NCBI RefSeq assembly: GCF_004341515.1
Contig: NZ_SLZF01000012.1
Span: 186,001 to 250,000 of the forward strand
Direction of reading: 5' to 3'
Length of the DNA stretch: 64,000 nt
Source of the DNA: Allobosea sp. BK604
GTDB taxonomy: Bacteria; Pseudomonadota; Alphaproteobacteria; Rhizobiales; Beijerinckiaceae
The position numbers and the translations under genes are program-made. Shown here one piece after another: positions 7,161 through 15,680 of this stretch (positions are counted from its first letter, which is position 1; the number at the start of each line of letters is the position of its first letter). The notes beneath the pieces were generated by a model, which saw only the letters and a program-made list of their open reading frames with translations, made no database searches and was not told where the DNA came from.

Positions 7161-9530
7161 TTGAGCGACGAAACCACCACTTCAGCCCCCCTGCCCCGCC
7201 CCGGCGGATTGGCCGCGCGCGCCGCTGCGCAGCAGGCCACGCCCTACCTCGCGGGCCTGAACCCTGAACAGCGCCAGGCGGTCGAGGCGACGGACGGACC
7301 GGTTCTCGTGCTCGCCGGCGCCGGCACCGGCAAGACCCGCGTGCTGACCACCCGCATCGCCCATCTGATCGCGACCAACCGCGCCTATCCCTCGCAGATC
7401 CTATCGGTGACCTTCACCAACAAGGCCGCCCGCGAGATGAAGGAGCGCGTCGCAAACCTCGTCGGCCCGGTCGCCGAGGGCATGCCTTGGCTCGGCACCT
7501 TCCACTCGATCTCGGCAAAGATCCTGCGCCGTCATGCCGAGTTGCTGGATCTGCGCTCGGACTTCACCATCCTCGACACCGACGATCAGATCCGCCTGAT
7601 GAAGCAGGTGATCACGGCCGAGGGCATCGACGAGAAGCGCTGGCCGGGCCGGATGCTGGCGGGCTTCATCGACTCCTGGAAGAATCGCGGGCTGGCCCCC
7701 AAGGACGTGCCAGCGGGCGAGGCCGCCGTCTTCGCCAACGGCAAGGGCGGCAAGCTCTACGCCGCCTATCAGGACCGGCTGAAGACGCTGAACGCCGTCG
7801 ATTTCGGCGACCTGCTGCTGCACTGCCTCTCGCTCTTCCGCGAGCATGCCGACGTGCTGGCTCATTATCACGAGCGTTTCCGCTATATCCTGGTCGACGA
7901 GTATCAGGATACCAATACGGCGCAATATCTCTGGCTGCGGCTCCTGGCGCAGGGCCGGCGCAACATCGCCTGCGTCGGCGACGACGACCAGTCGATCTAT
8001 GGCTGGCGCGGCGCGGAAGTGGATAACATCCTGCGCTTCGAGCACGACTTCCCGGGCGCGACCGTGATCCGGCTGGAGCGCAACTACCGCTCGACCGGCC
8101 ATATCCTCGCCGCCGCCTCGAAGCTGATCGCCCGCAACCAGGGCCGGCTCGGCAAGACGCTGCGCACCGAGGACGAGCTCGGCGAGAAGGTCACGCTCAC
8201 CGGCGCCTGGGACAGCCAGGAAGAGGCGCGCCTGATCAGCGACGAGATCGAGGCGATGCAGTCCAAGGGCGAGAACCTCGCCGAGGTCGCCGTGCTCGTG
8301 CGCATCTCCGCGCAGATGCGCGAGATCGAGGAGCGCTTCGTCCATGTCGGCGTACCCTATCGCGTCATTGGCGGCCCGCGCTTCTACGAGCGCGCCGAAA
8401 TCCGCGACGCCATGGCCTATCTGCGCTGCGTCGTCAGCCAGACCGACGACCTCGCCTTCGAGCGCATCGTCAACGTGCCGAAGCGCGGCCTCGGCGACGC
8501 CACGATCCAGCTGCTGCACAACCATGCCCGCGCCACCGGCTTCTCGCTGCTGCAATCGGCCCGCGCCGTGGTCGAGACCGAGGAGCTGAAGCCCAAGGCC
8601 CGCACGGCGCTCCGCGAGCTGGTCGAGGCCTTCGCCCGCTGGAGCGGACGCGCCGAGCACATGAAGCAGGGCGAGCTCGCCGAGCTGGTGCTGGAGGAGA
8701 GCGGCTATACCGAGATGTGGCAGAAGGATCGCTCGGCCGATGCCGCCGGGCGGCTCGAGAACCTCAAGGAACTCGTGCGCTCGCTCGACGAGTTTCCCGA
8801 CCTGCCGGCCTTCCTCGAGCACGTCTCGCTGGTGATGGACGCCGATGGCGGCGATGCCGGGGCGCGCGTCTCGATCATGACGCTGCACGCCGCCAAGGGG
8901 CTGGAATTCGACACGGTCTTCCTGCCTGGCTGGGAGGAAGGATTGTTCCCGAGCCAGCGCGCCCTCGACGAGAACGGCCGCGCCGGGCTTGAGGAGGAGC
9001 GTCGCCTCGCGCATGTCGGCCTCACCCGCGCCCGCAAGCGCCTGAAGCTCTATTTCGCCTCGAACCGCCGCATCCACGGCCTCTGGCAATCGAGCCTGCC
9101 GAGCCGCTTCGTCGACGAGCTGCCGGAGGACCATGTCGAGGTGGTGCAGGCACCGTCCGTCTACAGCCAGGGCGGCTACGCGTCCTCGCGCTTCGACCGG
9201 ATGGAAAGCTTTGGCTCCTCCTACCAGACGCCCGGCTGGCAGCGCGCACAGGAGAACAAGGCCAAGTTCGGCTCCGGCGGCGGCTTCTCGGACGGTGGCC
9301 GCGGCGGCTTCGGCCAAGGCGGTGGCCGCACTCGTGGCCCGATGCTGATCGAGGGCGAGCTCACCGCCAAATCGACAGGCAGTTCCGCCTTCGACACGGG
9401 CGCCCGCGTCTTCCACGTCAAGTTCGGCCCCGGCTCGGTGGCGAGCGTCGACGGCAACAAGCTGACGGTGGATTTCGACAAGGCCGGCCGGAAGATGGTG
9501 CTGGACTCGTTCGTGCAAAAGGCGGGGTAA
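7161..9530 (+). CDS. uvrD: ATP-dependent DNA helicase UvrD/PcrA (superfamily 1)
   Basis: A 789-residue 3'-5' helicase for nucleotide excision and mismatch repair. Walker A is AGAGTGKT (residues 52-59); Walker B and motif III appear as LVDEYQDTN and GDDDQSIYGWRGA; motifs V/VI appear as TLHAAKGLEF and HVGLTRARKRL. The frame begins with a TTG codon and has no strong ribosome binding site, so the precise start is less certain. Residues about 700-730 are a glycine-rich linker, followed by a C-terminal Tudor-like tail (VFHVKFGPGSV) that in PcrA binds RNA polymerase. A TATATT box sits about 45 bases ahead. Confidence 0.95.
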   Translation: MSDETTTSAPLPRPGGLAARAAAQQATPYLAGLNPEQRQAVEATDGPVLVLAGAGTGKTRVLTTRIAHLIATNRAYPSQILSVTFTNKAAREMKERVANLVGPVAEGMPWLGTFHSISAKILRRHAELLDLRSDFTILDTDDQIRLMKQVITAEGIDEKRWPGRMLAGFIDSWKNRGLAPKDVPAGEAAVFANGKGGKLYAAYQDRLKTLNAVDFGDLLLHCLSLFREHADVLAHYHERFRYILVDEYQDTNTAQYLWLRLLAQGRRNIACVGDDDQSIYGWRGAEVDNILRFEHDFPGATVIRLERNYRSTGHILAAASKLIARNQGRLGKTLRTEDELGEKVTLTGAWDSQEEARLISDEIEAMQSKGENLAEVAVLVRISAQMREIEERFVHVGVPYRVIGGPRFYERAEIRDAMAYLRCVVSQTDDLAFERIVNVPKRGLGDATIQLLHNHARATGFSLLQSARAVVETEELKPKARTALRELVEAFARWSGRAEHMKQGELAELVLEESGYTEMWQKDRSADAAGRLENLKELVRSLDEFPDLPAFLEHVSLVMDADGGDAGARVSIMTLHAAKGLEFDTVFLPGWEEGLFPSQRALDENGRAGLEEERRLAHVGLTRARKRLKLYFASNRRIHGLWQSSLPSRFVDELPEDHVEVVQAPSVYSQGGYASSRFDRMESFGSSYQTPGWQRAQENKAKFGSGGGFSDGGRGGFGQGGGRTRGPMLIEGELTAKSTGSSAFDTGARVFHVKFGPGSVASVDGNKLTVDFDKAGRKMVLDSFVQKAG

Positions 9531-9584
9531 AGGCGTATTTCTCCAGGCGATGGAACGCGCTATGGTTGCAGGCGGAGGATGCCG

Positions 9585-9755
9585 ATGCACCACAAGCGAA
9601 AACGCCCGAAGAGTTCCCGCGCAGGCTGCCTGCTTTGCAAGCCGCACAAGGCCAATGGCTGCTGCGCTGGTAGCAAGAACATGCGCCACGGCAACCGCCG
9701 CCGCTTTGAGGCGGGAAGCAGCCAGCTTCGCTGCGAAGGGGTGGTTCTGAGATAG
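9585..9755 (+). CDS. Small basic cysteine-rich protein, 56 residues
   Basis: Begins MHHKRKRPKSSRAGCLLCKP after a strong GGCGGAGG site six bases upstream. It contains CxxC (CLLC) and a second cysteine pair (NGCC), with about a quarter Arg/Lys. Short proteins starting HHKRKRPK with a single CLxCKP knuckle recur next to unrelated genes in many proteobacteria. The function is unknown; a nucleic-acid or zinc-binding role is only a guess from composition. It stands alone between uvrD and a GNAT gene. Confidence 0.65.
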   Translation: MHHKRKRPKSSRAGCLLCKPHKANGCCAGSKNMRHGNRRRFEAGSSQLRCEGVVLR

Positions 9756-9868
9756 CTCACGTATCCGCTCGTGGCAGTCCCGGCATGCCTGCCGCGGCGA
9801 TACGGGCTTTTGATTGATCGACTATGAGCCTCGCATCGCCTGCCTTGGCGAGCCGAGGATCTCCATTC

Positions 9869-10309
9869 ATGACTGGCTTCACCCTAGCCCTTTCCGACAC
9901 CGCCGATTCCGCCCTCCAGGCAGTGATCTCCGATGGGCTCAGCAGCTACAATGGTGAGATGGGCGGCGCGCGTGACCGCAAGCCGCTCACGATCGCGATC
10001 AAGGGCGAGGACGGCGCGCCAATCGGGGGCCTGCTCGGGCGCACCTCGATGGGCCTGCTCTTCATCGACCTGTTCTATCTGCCGAAGGAGCTGCGTCGCT
10101 CCGGCCTGGGCAGCCATATCCTCAAGATGGCCGAGGATGAGGCACGTGCCCGCGGCTGCAGCGCCGGCGTGCTCTACACGGTCAGCTTCCAGGCTCCCGA
10201 TTTCTACAAGCGCCATGGCTGGACAGTGATGGGCGAGGTCGCACCCAGCACCGGTGCGGCCCGTGTTTTCCTGACCAAGGTGCTGGATCAGTCGGCGGCG
10301 GCGGCCTGA
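9869..10309 (+). CDS. GNAT N-acetyltransferase
   Basis: A 146-residue GNAT-family protein. The acetyl-CoA binding loop is ELRRSGLGSHILK (about residues 73-85), preceded by the LFIDLFYLP strand, with a late SFQAPDFYKRHGW motif. The ATG at 9869 is chosen for its GAGGA site nine bases upstream; the frame is open to 9824. The substrate is unknown. It ends 10 bases from the convergent VOC gene. Confidence 0.82.
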   Translation: MTGFTLALSDTADSALQAVISDGLSSYNGEMGGARDRKPLTIAIKGEDGAPIGGLLGRTSMGLLFIDLFYLPKELRRSGLGSHILKMAEDEARARGCSAGVLYTVSFQAPDFYKRHGWTVMGEVAPSTGAARVFLTKVLDQSAAAA

Positions 10310-10319
10310 GGCACGCCGC

Positions 10320-10709
10320 CTACTCCGCCTCATGGCAGCAGACGCAGAGCTTGTTGCCCTCGGGGTCGCGGAAATACGCCCCGTAATAATCGGCGTGATA
10401 ATGCGGCCGTAGGCCCGGCGGCCCCTCGCAGCTCCCGCCATGCGCCAGAGCCGAGGCATGGCAGCGATCGACCGTTGCCCGGTCGCTGGCCAGGAGGGCA
10501 ATCATCTGGCCGTTGCCGACGGCGGCCGCTTCGCCATCGAAAGGCCTGGACAGGATGAAGAGCGGGCGCCCGCCCTGCTTCTGCTGCCAGCCGGCCCATC
10601 TACCCTCTTCGTGGAAGCGCAGGCGGTGGCCAAGCTCGGTCAGCAGGGCCGAGTAGAATGGCAGCGACTTCGCAAAATCATTCGTGCCGACATTGACATG
10701 CGAGAGCAT
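10320..10709 (-). CDS. VOC (glyoxalase/bleomycin resistance) family protein
   Basis: A 129-residue vicinal-oxygen-chelate protein made of two babbab modules. It starts MLSHVNVGTNDFAKSLPFY, the typical first strand carrying a metal-ligand histidine, and ends with YGAYFRDPEGNKLCVCCHE, where the glutamate region supplies the last ligand. Members bind a divalent metal and act as lyases, isomerases or drug-binding proteins. The substrate cannot be inferred. It is convergent with the GNAT gene and divergent from prmA. Confidence 0.82.
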   Translation of the reverse strand: MLSHVNVGTNDFAKSLPFYSALLTELGHRLRFHEEGRWAGWQQKQGGRPLFILSRPFDGEAAAVGNGQMIALLASDRATVDRCHASALAHGGSCEGPPGLRPHYHADYYGAYFRDPEGNKLCVCCHEAE

Positions 10710-10861
10710 GGGAGCGTCCCCTGGGGGCCAGATCGACAGCGTAGGAGACTGCTTGGGACTTCGCCAGCGTGGGTCGCATTGCCACGCGAGGCGACCATGC
10801 TGCTGGACCTATCAGGCGGTCTGCGAATGACATTCGCCCGCGCCCCTGCTAAGCCGCCCGC

Positions 10862-11809
10862 ATGCGCGAAGGCCTTCTCCCCGCCACGGTCGCGACCGTG
10901 CTCGAACTCTCCACCAGCGGCGACAAGGCGCGCGCGCTGACCGAACTCCTGGGCGAGGTCTTCGACCCCACGGAAACCGCGATCTCCGCCTTCGAGATCG
11001 AGCAGGGCGTCACCACCCTCTCGCTCAACGCGCCCTGGAAGGTCGAGATCTATTTCGCAGCGCATCCCGACGAGGATGCCGTGCGCGACATGCTGCGGCC
11101 GATCGTCGGCGAGGTCATCGATTCCACGCCTTTCACCACGGTGAACCAGAAGGATTGGGTCGCCGCCAGCCTGGACGGCCTGCAGCCGGTCCGCGCCGGG
11201 CGCGTGCTCGTCCACGGCGCGCATGACCGAGAGGCGATCAGGGTCAACGACGTCGCGATCGAGATCGAGGCGGCGCTCGCCTTCGGCACTGGCCATCACG
11301 GCACCACCGCCGGCTGCCTGCTCGCCCTTGATGCCGAACTGAAGCAGCGTCGCCCGCGCTACGGGCTCGATGTCGGCACCGGCACGGGCATCCTGGCGCT
11401 CGCATTGGCCAAGCAGACCAGGCAGCGCGTCGTCGCCGGCGATATCGACCCGCTCGCGGTCGAGGTCGCCGCGCATAACGCCCGCGTCAACCACGCTCCT
11501 CACGCGCTCGATCTTTATGTCGCGCCGGGCCTGCGCCATGCCAAGGCGAACCGGCGGGGCCATTTCGACCTCGTCTTCGCCAATATCCTGGCGGGGCCGC
11601 TGAAGCGCCTGGCACCCGCGATCACGCACGTGCTCTCGCGTGACGGCACACTGATCCTGTCCGGGCTGCTCGCCATGGACGTCGCCGGCGTGCTCTCGGT
11701 CTACCGGCACCAGGGCGTCTATCTCGCCCGCCAGTCGCTACGCGAGGGCTGGGCGACATTGGTCATGAAAAAAGGCGGCGCAGCTCCGAGAGCGCGCCGC
11801 CTGTCATAG
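10862..11809 (+). CDS. prmA: Ribosomal protein L11 methyltransferase
   Basis: A 315-residue SAM-dependent methyltransferase that trimethylates ribosomal protein L11. An N-terminal substrate-recognition part is followed by ALAFGTGHHGTTAGCL, the signature of PrmA, then SAM motif I GLDVGTGTGILALALA and the catalytic-site segment FANILAGPLKRLAP. Length and motif order fit alphaproteobacterial PrmA. Its last ten or so codons also encode, on the other strand, the stem and T-run of a terminator for the small genes at 11853-12247. Confidence 0.93.
   Translation: MREGLLPATVATVLELSTSGDKARALTELLGEVFDPTETAISAFEIEQGVTTLSLNAPWKVEIYFAAHPDEDAVRDMLRPIVGEVIDSTPFTTVNQKDWVAASLDGLQPVRAGRVLVHGAHDREAIRVNDVAIEIEAALAFGTGHHGTTAGCLLALDAELKQRRPRYGLDVGTGTGILALALAKQTRQRVVAGDIDPLAVEVAAHNARVNHAPHALDLYVAPGLRHAKANRRGHFDLVFANILAGPLKRLAPAITHVLSRDGTLILSGLLAMDVAGVLSVYRHQGVYLARQSLREGWATLVMKKGGAAPRARRLS
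11768..11801 (-). terminator. Intrinsic terminator of the minus-strand small-gene unit, inside the prmA coding end
   Basis: Arms GGCGGCGC (11774-11781) and GCGCCGCC (11794-11801) form a GC stem. Read on the minus strand, the stem is followed directly by six T residues (11773-11768), the classical rho-independent pattern. It lies 51 bases beyond the stop at 11853, which supports real transcription of that small gene. Confidence 0.75.
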
Positions 11810-11852
11810 GCCAGACGATCCCACCGGGATCTTCAGGCTTCGAGCACGTGGC

Positions 11853-11981
11853 TCAGAAGCCCAGATGGCCGTACTTCTGCTCCGCTTCGCTCTGAAGCGC
11901 GCGGGCCTCGTCCCAAACGAGCGAGGTGAATTCGACGGTCTCGACGACCCATTCGACGATGTGCTTGATGATGGCGATCAT
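11853..11981 (-). CDS. Small hypothetical protein, 42 residues
   Basis: Reads MIAIIKHIVEWVVETVEFTS and ends EAEQKYGHLGF. The first half is an amphipathic or membrane-seeking helix and the second is charged. It follows the DUF1127-like gene by 47 bases on the same strand and precedes a good intrinsic terminator, so the two probably form an operon. Its ribosome binding site is weak (GGGACAAAG). No family is recognised. Confidence 0.5.
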   Translation of the reverse strand: MIAIIKHIVEWVVETVEFTSLVWDEARALQSEAEQKYGHLGF

Positions 11982-12028
11982 GGTCTTTGTCCCAGGGTTA
12001 GGTGGCGAGCCCGAAGGCCAGCCGGAAT

Positions 12029-12247
12029 TCAGCGGTTGAAGGGAAGCGAGGCGGGTTTGTCTTGCGCATCACCGAGCACCAGTTCCGCCTCCTTGATGAG
12101 GTGGGAATAGGCGCGAAGCTCGCGCAGAGCCGAGCGGCGGCGGCTCTCGATCATCGCGGCGAATATCCGCTGCCAGAAGCTCAGGCCCTTGAGGTTGGCC
12201 GGCTTGTCGGCGGCGAAACCGGCAGTCGAATTCAACACATAGGTCAC
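12029..12247 (-). CDS. Small DUF1127-like protein, 72 residues
   Basis: A 72-residue protein with the core FWQRIFAAMIESRRRSALRE, which resembles the short arginine-rich DUF1127 (YjiS-like) helix. The C-terminal half is less similar. It has a GTG start with GAGGAG eight bases upstream. DUF1127 proteins in alphaproteobacteria influence RNA turnover and small-molecule uptake, and several are controlled by the LysR-type regulator VtlR; whether this one is so controlled is inference. Upstream lie paired dyads (12324-12357) and a near-palindrome (12408-12427). Confidence 0.65.
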   Translation of the reverse strand: MTYVLNSTAGFAADKPANLKGLSFWQRIFAAMIESRRRSALRELRAYSHLIKEAELVLGDAQDKPASLPFNR

Positions 12248-12323
12248 AGGTCCATCTCCTCAGCAAACGAAGGACAGTCCCGGTCGCTTCCTCGTTCTCT
12301 TGTAAGACTTAAGTGATACGCCT

Positions 12324-12357
12324 TCGCACTTGCGAGAAGAGGCCTTCGCAGATGCGA
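12324..12357. promoter_or_regulatory. Two tandem operator-like dyads, TCGCA-N2-TGCGA
   Basis: Perfect dyads TCGCACTTGCGA (12324-12335) and TCGCAGATGCGA (12346-12357) have centres 22 bases apart, about two helical turns, within an 18-base direct repeat that begins GCCTTCGCA. They lie in the 298-base divergent gap between the DUF1127-like gene and pepP. The regulator is unknown. Confidence 0.6.
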
Positions 12358-12407
12358 GATATGCGTTTTCTGCATGCAGCCCCTAAAATGCGGTTAACGG
12401 TTGCATG

Positions 12408-12427
12408 TGCCGCATAGCTATGAGGCA
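12408..12427. promoter_or_regulatory. Near-palindrome TGCCGCATAGCTATGAGGCA
   Basis: A 20-base inverted repeat, perfect except for one mismatched pair, with the core CATAGCTATG. It is about 160 bases upstream of the DUF1127-like start and 119 bases before pepP. The shape would suit a LysR-type regulator. A GGTTAACGG sequence sits just beside it. Confidence 0.5.
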
Positions 12428-12545
12428 AGCCGCCTAAATTCAAGGCTGATTGGCCTGACCAGTTGGCCGGAACCAGAACCGCTTTTGCGCTGGCCTTCCC
12501 ACCGTCAAGACGTAACGATGCGACAAACCCGCATCCGGACCCGCC

Positions 12546-14390
12546 ATGACCGACTCGCCTGTCTCAGTCCATCCCGCCTGCCGCTTCCAGTCCTTCTCCG
12601 AGCCGAGCGACCCGGCGCATGTGGCCCCGCGCGTCGCCGCCTTGCGCCAGGCGCTGTCCAAGCTTGGGCTCGACGGCTTCATCGTGCCGCGCGCCGACGA
12701 GCATCAGGGTGAATATGTGCCGGCCCACATGGCGCGCCTCGCCTGGCTCACCGGCTTCACCGGCTCGGCCGGCAACGCAGTGATCCTCAGGGACAAGGCG
12801 GCGTTGATCGTCGATGGCCGCTACACCTTGCAATCGGCCGAGCAGACCGACCCCGCCATCATCACTCCCACCAGGATGGAGGTGACGGCGCTCGACCGTT
12901 GGGTCGAGCTCAATCTGACGGCCGGCGCCAAGCTCGGCTACGACCCCTGGCTTCACACGGTCGATGGCGTCTCAAAGCTCGAAAAGGCGGCCGCTGCGGC
13001 CGGCGGCGCGCTCGTCGCGGTGAAGGTCAATCCGATCGATGCGCTCTGGAGCGATCGCCCTGCTCCACCTGCAGCCCCGGTGAGGGCGCATCGCGCCGAA
13101 TTCGCCGGTGAGACCGCGGCAAGCAAGCTCGCCCGCATCCAGGAGGCGCTCACCAAGGCCAGGGTCGACGCGCTGGTGGTCTCCGACCCGCATGCGCTCG
13201 CCTGGGCCTTCAATATCCGCGGTGGCGATGTCGAGCATACGCCGCTGCCGCTCGGCTACGCCATCGTGCCGCGCGAGGGCCGGCCGACGGTCTTCCTCGA
13301 GCCGGAGAAGGTGACGAACGAGGCAGGCGATGCGATCGGCGCCGTGGGCGAGATCGCCCCGCCCGCGGCGCTGCAGAAGCAGATCGAGGCGCTCGGTGCC
13401 GCCAAGGCCAAGGTCCGGCTCGACGCCGGCACGGCGGCGGCCGCACTGGCCATGCTGATCCGCGATGCAGGGGGCACGCCCGATGCCGGAACGGATCCGA
13501 TCGCGCTGATGAAGGCGAGGAAGAATACGGCCGAGCTCGAAGGCACGCGTGCAGCCCATCTGCGCGATGGCGCCGCGATCGTGCGCTTCCTGCATTGGCT
13601 CGCGCGTGAGGCGCCGAAGGGCGGGCTCACCGAGATCGATGCCGTAGCCGCGCTTGAAGACGAGCGCGCCAGAACCGGCCTGCTGAAGGATGTCTCCTTC
13701 ACCACCATCGCGGGCGCCGGTCCCAATGCCGCCCTGCCGCATTACCGCGTCAGCGAGCAGAGCAACCGCAGGATCGAGCCCGGCATCTTCCTGGTCGATT
13801 CCGGCGGTCAGTACGAAGACGGCACGACCGACATCACCCGCACCATGGCGATCGGCGAGCCGACGGCCGAGATGCGCGACCGCTACACCCGCGTGCTCAA
13901 GGGCCATGTCGCGATTTCGCGCGTCGTCTTCGTCAAGGGTACGTCAGGCGCGCAGCTCGACGCTCTGGCGCGGCTGCCGCTCTGGCAGGCAGGCCTGGAT
14001 TTCGACCACGGCACCGGCCATGGCGTCGGCAGCTATCTCTCGGTGCATGAGGGGCCGCAGCGGCTCTCCAAGCTCGGCACCACACCGCTGGAACCGGGCA
14101 TGATCCTCTCCAACGAGCCCGGCTACTACAAGACCGGCGAGTACGGCATCCGCATCGAGAACCTGATCGTCGTCGAGGAGCGCCAGATCCCGGGCGGCGA
14201 CCGCACCATCTATGGCTTCGAGACCATCACCTGGGCGCCCTATGAGCGGGCGTTGATCGATCTCTCGCTGCTGGACGAGGGCGAGATCGCCTGGATCAAC
14301 GCCTATCACGCCCAGGTCTGGAGCAATCTCGCGCCGCTCATGGAGGGCGAGGCGAAGGCGTGGCTCGAGCAGGCCTGCTTGCCTTTGTGA
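12546..14390 (+). CDS. pepP: Xaa-Pro aminopeptidase (M24B)
   Basis: A 614-residue aminopeptidase P of the long, three-domain type, which removes N-terminal residues before proline. Two creatinase-like N-terminal domains lead into the pita-bread catalytic domain. Metal ligands are visible in LVDSGGQYEDGTTDITRT (two Asp), DHGTGHGVGSYLSVHEGP (His), SNEPGYY (Glu) and GIRIENL (Glu). Two manganese ions are expected. It appears monocistronic. Its divergent upstream region carries several dyads that may serve the opposite operon instead. Confidence 0.93.
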   Translation: MTDSPVSVHPACRFQSFSEPSDPAHVAPRVAALRQALSKLGLDGFIVPRADEHQGEYVPAHMARLAWLTGFTGSAGNAVILRDKAALIVDGRYTLQSAEQTDPAIITPTRMEVTALDRWVELNLTAGAKLGYDPWLHTVDGVSKLEKAAAAAGGALVAVKVNPIDALWSDRPAPPAAPVRAHRAEFAGETAASKLARIQEALTKARVDALVVSDPHALAWAFNIRGGDVEHTPLPLGYAIVPREGRPTVFLEPEKVTNEAGDAIGAVGEIAPPAALQKQIEALGAAKAKVRLDAGTAAAALAMLIRDAGGTPDAGTDPIALMKARKNTAELEGTRAAHLRDGAAIVRFLHWLAREAPKGGLTEIDAVAALEDERARTGLLKDVSFTTIAGAGPNAALPHYRVSEQSNRRIEPGIFLVDSGGQYEDGTTDITRTMAIGEPTAEMRDRYTRVLKGHVAISRVVFVKGTSGAQLDALARLPLWQAGLDFDHGTGHGVGSYLSVHEGPQRLSKLGTTPLEPGMILSNEPGYYKTGEYGIRIENLIVVEERQIPGGDRTIYGFETITWAPYERALIDLSLLDEGEIAWINAYHAQVWSNLAPLMEGEAKAWLEQACLPL

Positions 14391-14397
14391 CGCCTCG

Positions 14398-15360
14398 TCA
14401 GCCCCAAAGATCGGTCGAAAGGTACTTCAGCCCGGAATCGCAGATGACCACGGCGATGGTCCTGCCGGCCTCGGCGCCGCCAAGCAGTTGCAGCGCGGCG
14501 GCGACGTTGGCGCCAGCCGAGAAGCCGCCGAAGATACCTTCGAGACGAGCGAGAAGCCGGGCAGTCTCGCGTGCCTGCTCGCCCGAGACCTGCAGATAGC
14601 CGTCGACCGGAAGATGTTTCAGGAAGGCGAGATCCGCCATCGCGTAGCCGCCACCCTGGATCGGATGGTCAGGCCGCGACACGGGCTCTCCCGCCGCCGC
14701 CGCGGCCCCGTCCGGCTCGACGACATAGCAGCGGATCGCTGGATCGCGCTCCTTCAGCGCCCTGGTCACCCCGGCATAGCTGCCGCCGGAACCGATGAAA
14801 TCGGCGAAGACCTCGATCGCGCCGCCACTTGCCTGCCAGAGTTCCGGCCCGGTCGTGCGGTAATGCGCAAGCCAGTTGCCGTCGCGATGGAACTGGTCGG
14901 CGCGGAAGGCGCTACGTTCCTGCGTGATCCGCTTCGCTTCCCGGTCGACGAGTTCGAGATCGCCGCCCGAGACCTGCCCTGGCACCGAGCCGGGCAATTG
15001 ATCGACGAGAATCACCTCCGCCCCCAGTGCTCGCATCATTCGCGCGCGCTCTTCCGAATTGCCCTTCGACATCACGGCGACGAAAGGATAGCCCCGGATC
15101 GCGCAGACGATGGCGAGCCCCGTGCCCATGTTGCCGGAGGTGAGTTCGACCACGGTCTGCCCTGGCTTCAGCGTGCCGGCACGCTCGGCCTCCTCGATGA
15201 TGCCGAGCGCGGCGCGGTCCTTCTTCGAAAAGCCGGGATTGAGGTAGTCGAGCTTTGCGAGGATCGTGCCCTCGACGCCTGCATGCCGCGTCAGCCGGTC
15301 GAGCCGCACCAGCGGCGTGTCGCCGATGGCCTCGACGACGGAGTTCATCACGGCGCGCAT
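14398..15360 (-). CDS. PLP-dependent enzyme of the cysteine synthase family
   Basis: A 320-residue fold-type II PLP enzyme. The PLP lysine lies in NPGFSKKDRAAL (near residue 43), and the phosphate-binding loop is GSGGSYAGV. The substrate-carboxylate loop reads TSGNMGTGLA, where true O-acetylserine sulfhydrylases have TSGNTG, so a different amino acid substrate is likely. The start at 15360 has GGGAG seven bases upstream. It is the last gene of a minus-strand unit after araC-azlC-azlD, which suggests a link to amino acid metabolism or export. Confidence 0.85.
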   Translation of the reverse strand: MRAVMNSVVEAIGDTPLVRLDRLTRHAGVEGTILAKLDYLNPGFSKKDRAALGIIEEAERAGTLKPGQTVVELTSGNMGTGLAIVCAIRGYPFVAVMSKGNSEERARMMRALGAEVILVDQLPGSVPGQVSGGDLELVDREAKRITQERSAFRADQFHRDGNWLAHYRTTGPELWQASGGAIEVFADFIGSGGSYAGVTRALKERDPAIRCYVVEPDGAAAAAGEPVSRPDHPIQGGGYAMADLAFLKHLPVDGYLQVSGEQARETARLLARLEGIFGGFSAGANVAAALQLLGGAEAGRTIAVVICDSGLKYLSTDLWG

Positions 15361-15380
15361 GGTTTCTCTCCCGACCGGTC

Positions 15381-15680
15381 TCAGACCACCAGGCGCAAGG
15401 CAACGACCGCCGCGACGCCGACCGCGACCACCCCCAGCAAGGGCAGTCGCGTCGCAGCGAGCGCTGCCACCACGGTCGCTCCCGTCTCGGCCCAGCCGGT
15501 CGCCAGCGCACTCGGTGCGATCACCGCGATCAGCACGGCCGGCGGGATCGCATCGAAGGCGGCCTGCGCACGCGGTGAGAGATCGAGCCGCCCCGCCAGC
15601 GCCAGGCCGGCGATGCGGGTGAAATAGGTCACGAGCGCCATCCCGAGGATGGCGACGAGGTTCAGTGGATCGAGCGTCAC
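15381..15680 (-). CDS. azlD: AzlD-family branched-chain amino acid exporter subunit
   Basis: A 99-residue membrane protein with about four hydrophobic helices and the family segment MALVTYFTRIAGLAL near the N-terminus. With AzlC it forms a branched-chain amino acid (or analogue) exporter of the LIV-E type. It overlaps the end of azlC by four bases and precedes the PLP enzyme by 20 bases. Confidence 0.88.
   Translation of the reverse strand: MTLDPLNLVAILGMALVTYFTRIAGLALAGRLDLSPRAQAAFDAIPPAVLIAVIAPSALATGWAETGATVVAALAATRLPLLGVVAVGVAAVVALRLVV

Noticed and set aside
7401-9689. A 762-residue open frame antisense to uvrD
   Set aside because: It lies wholly opposite a conserved helicase, has the His/Asp/Leu/Arg-rich composition of a GC-rich shadow frame, and shows no domain.
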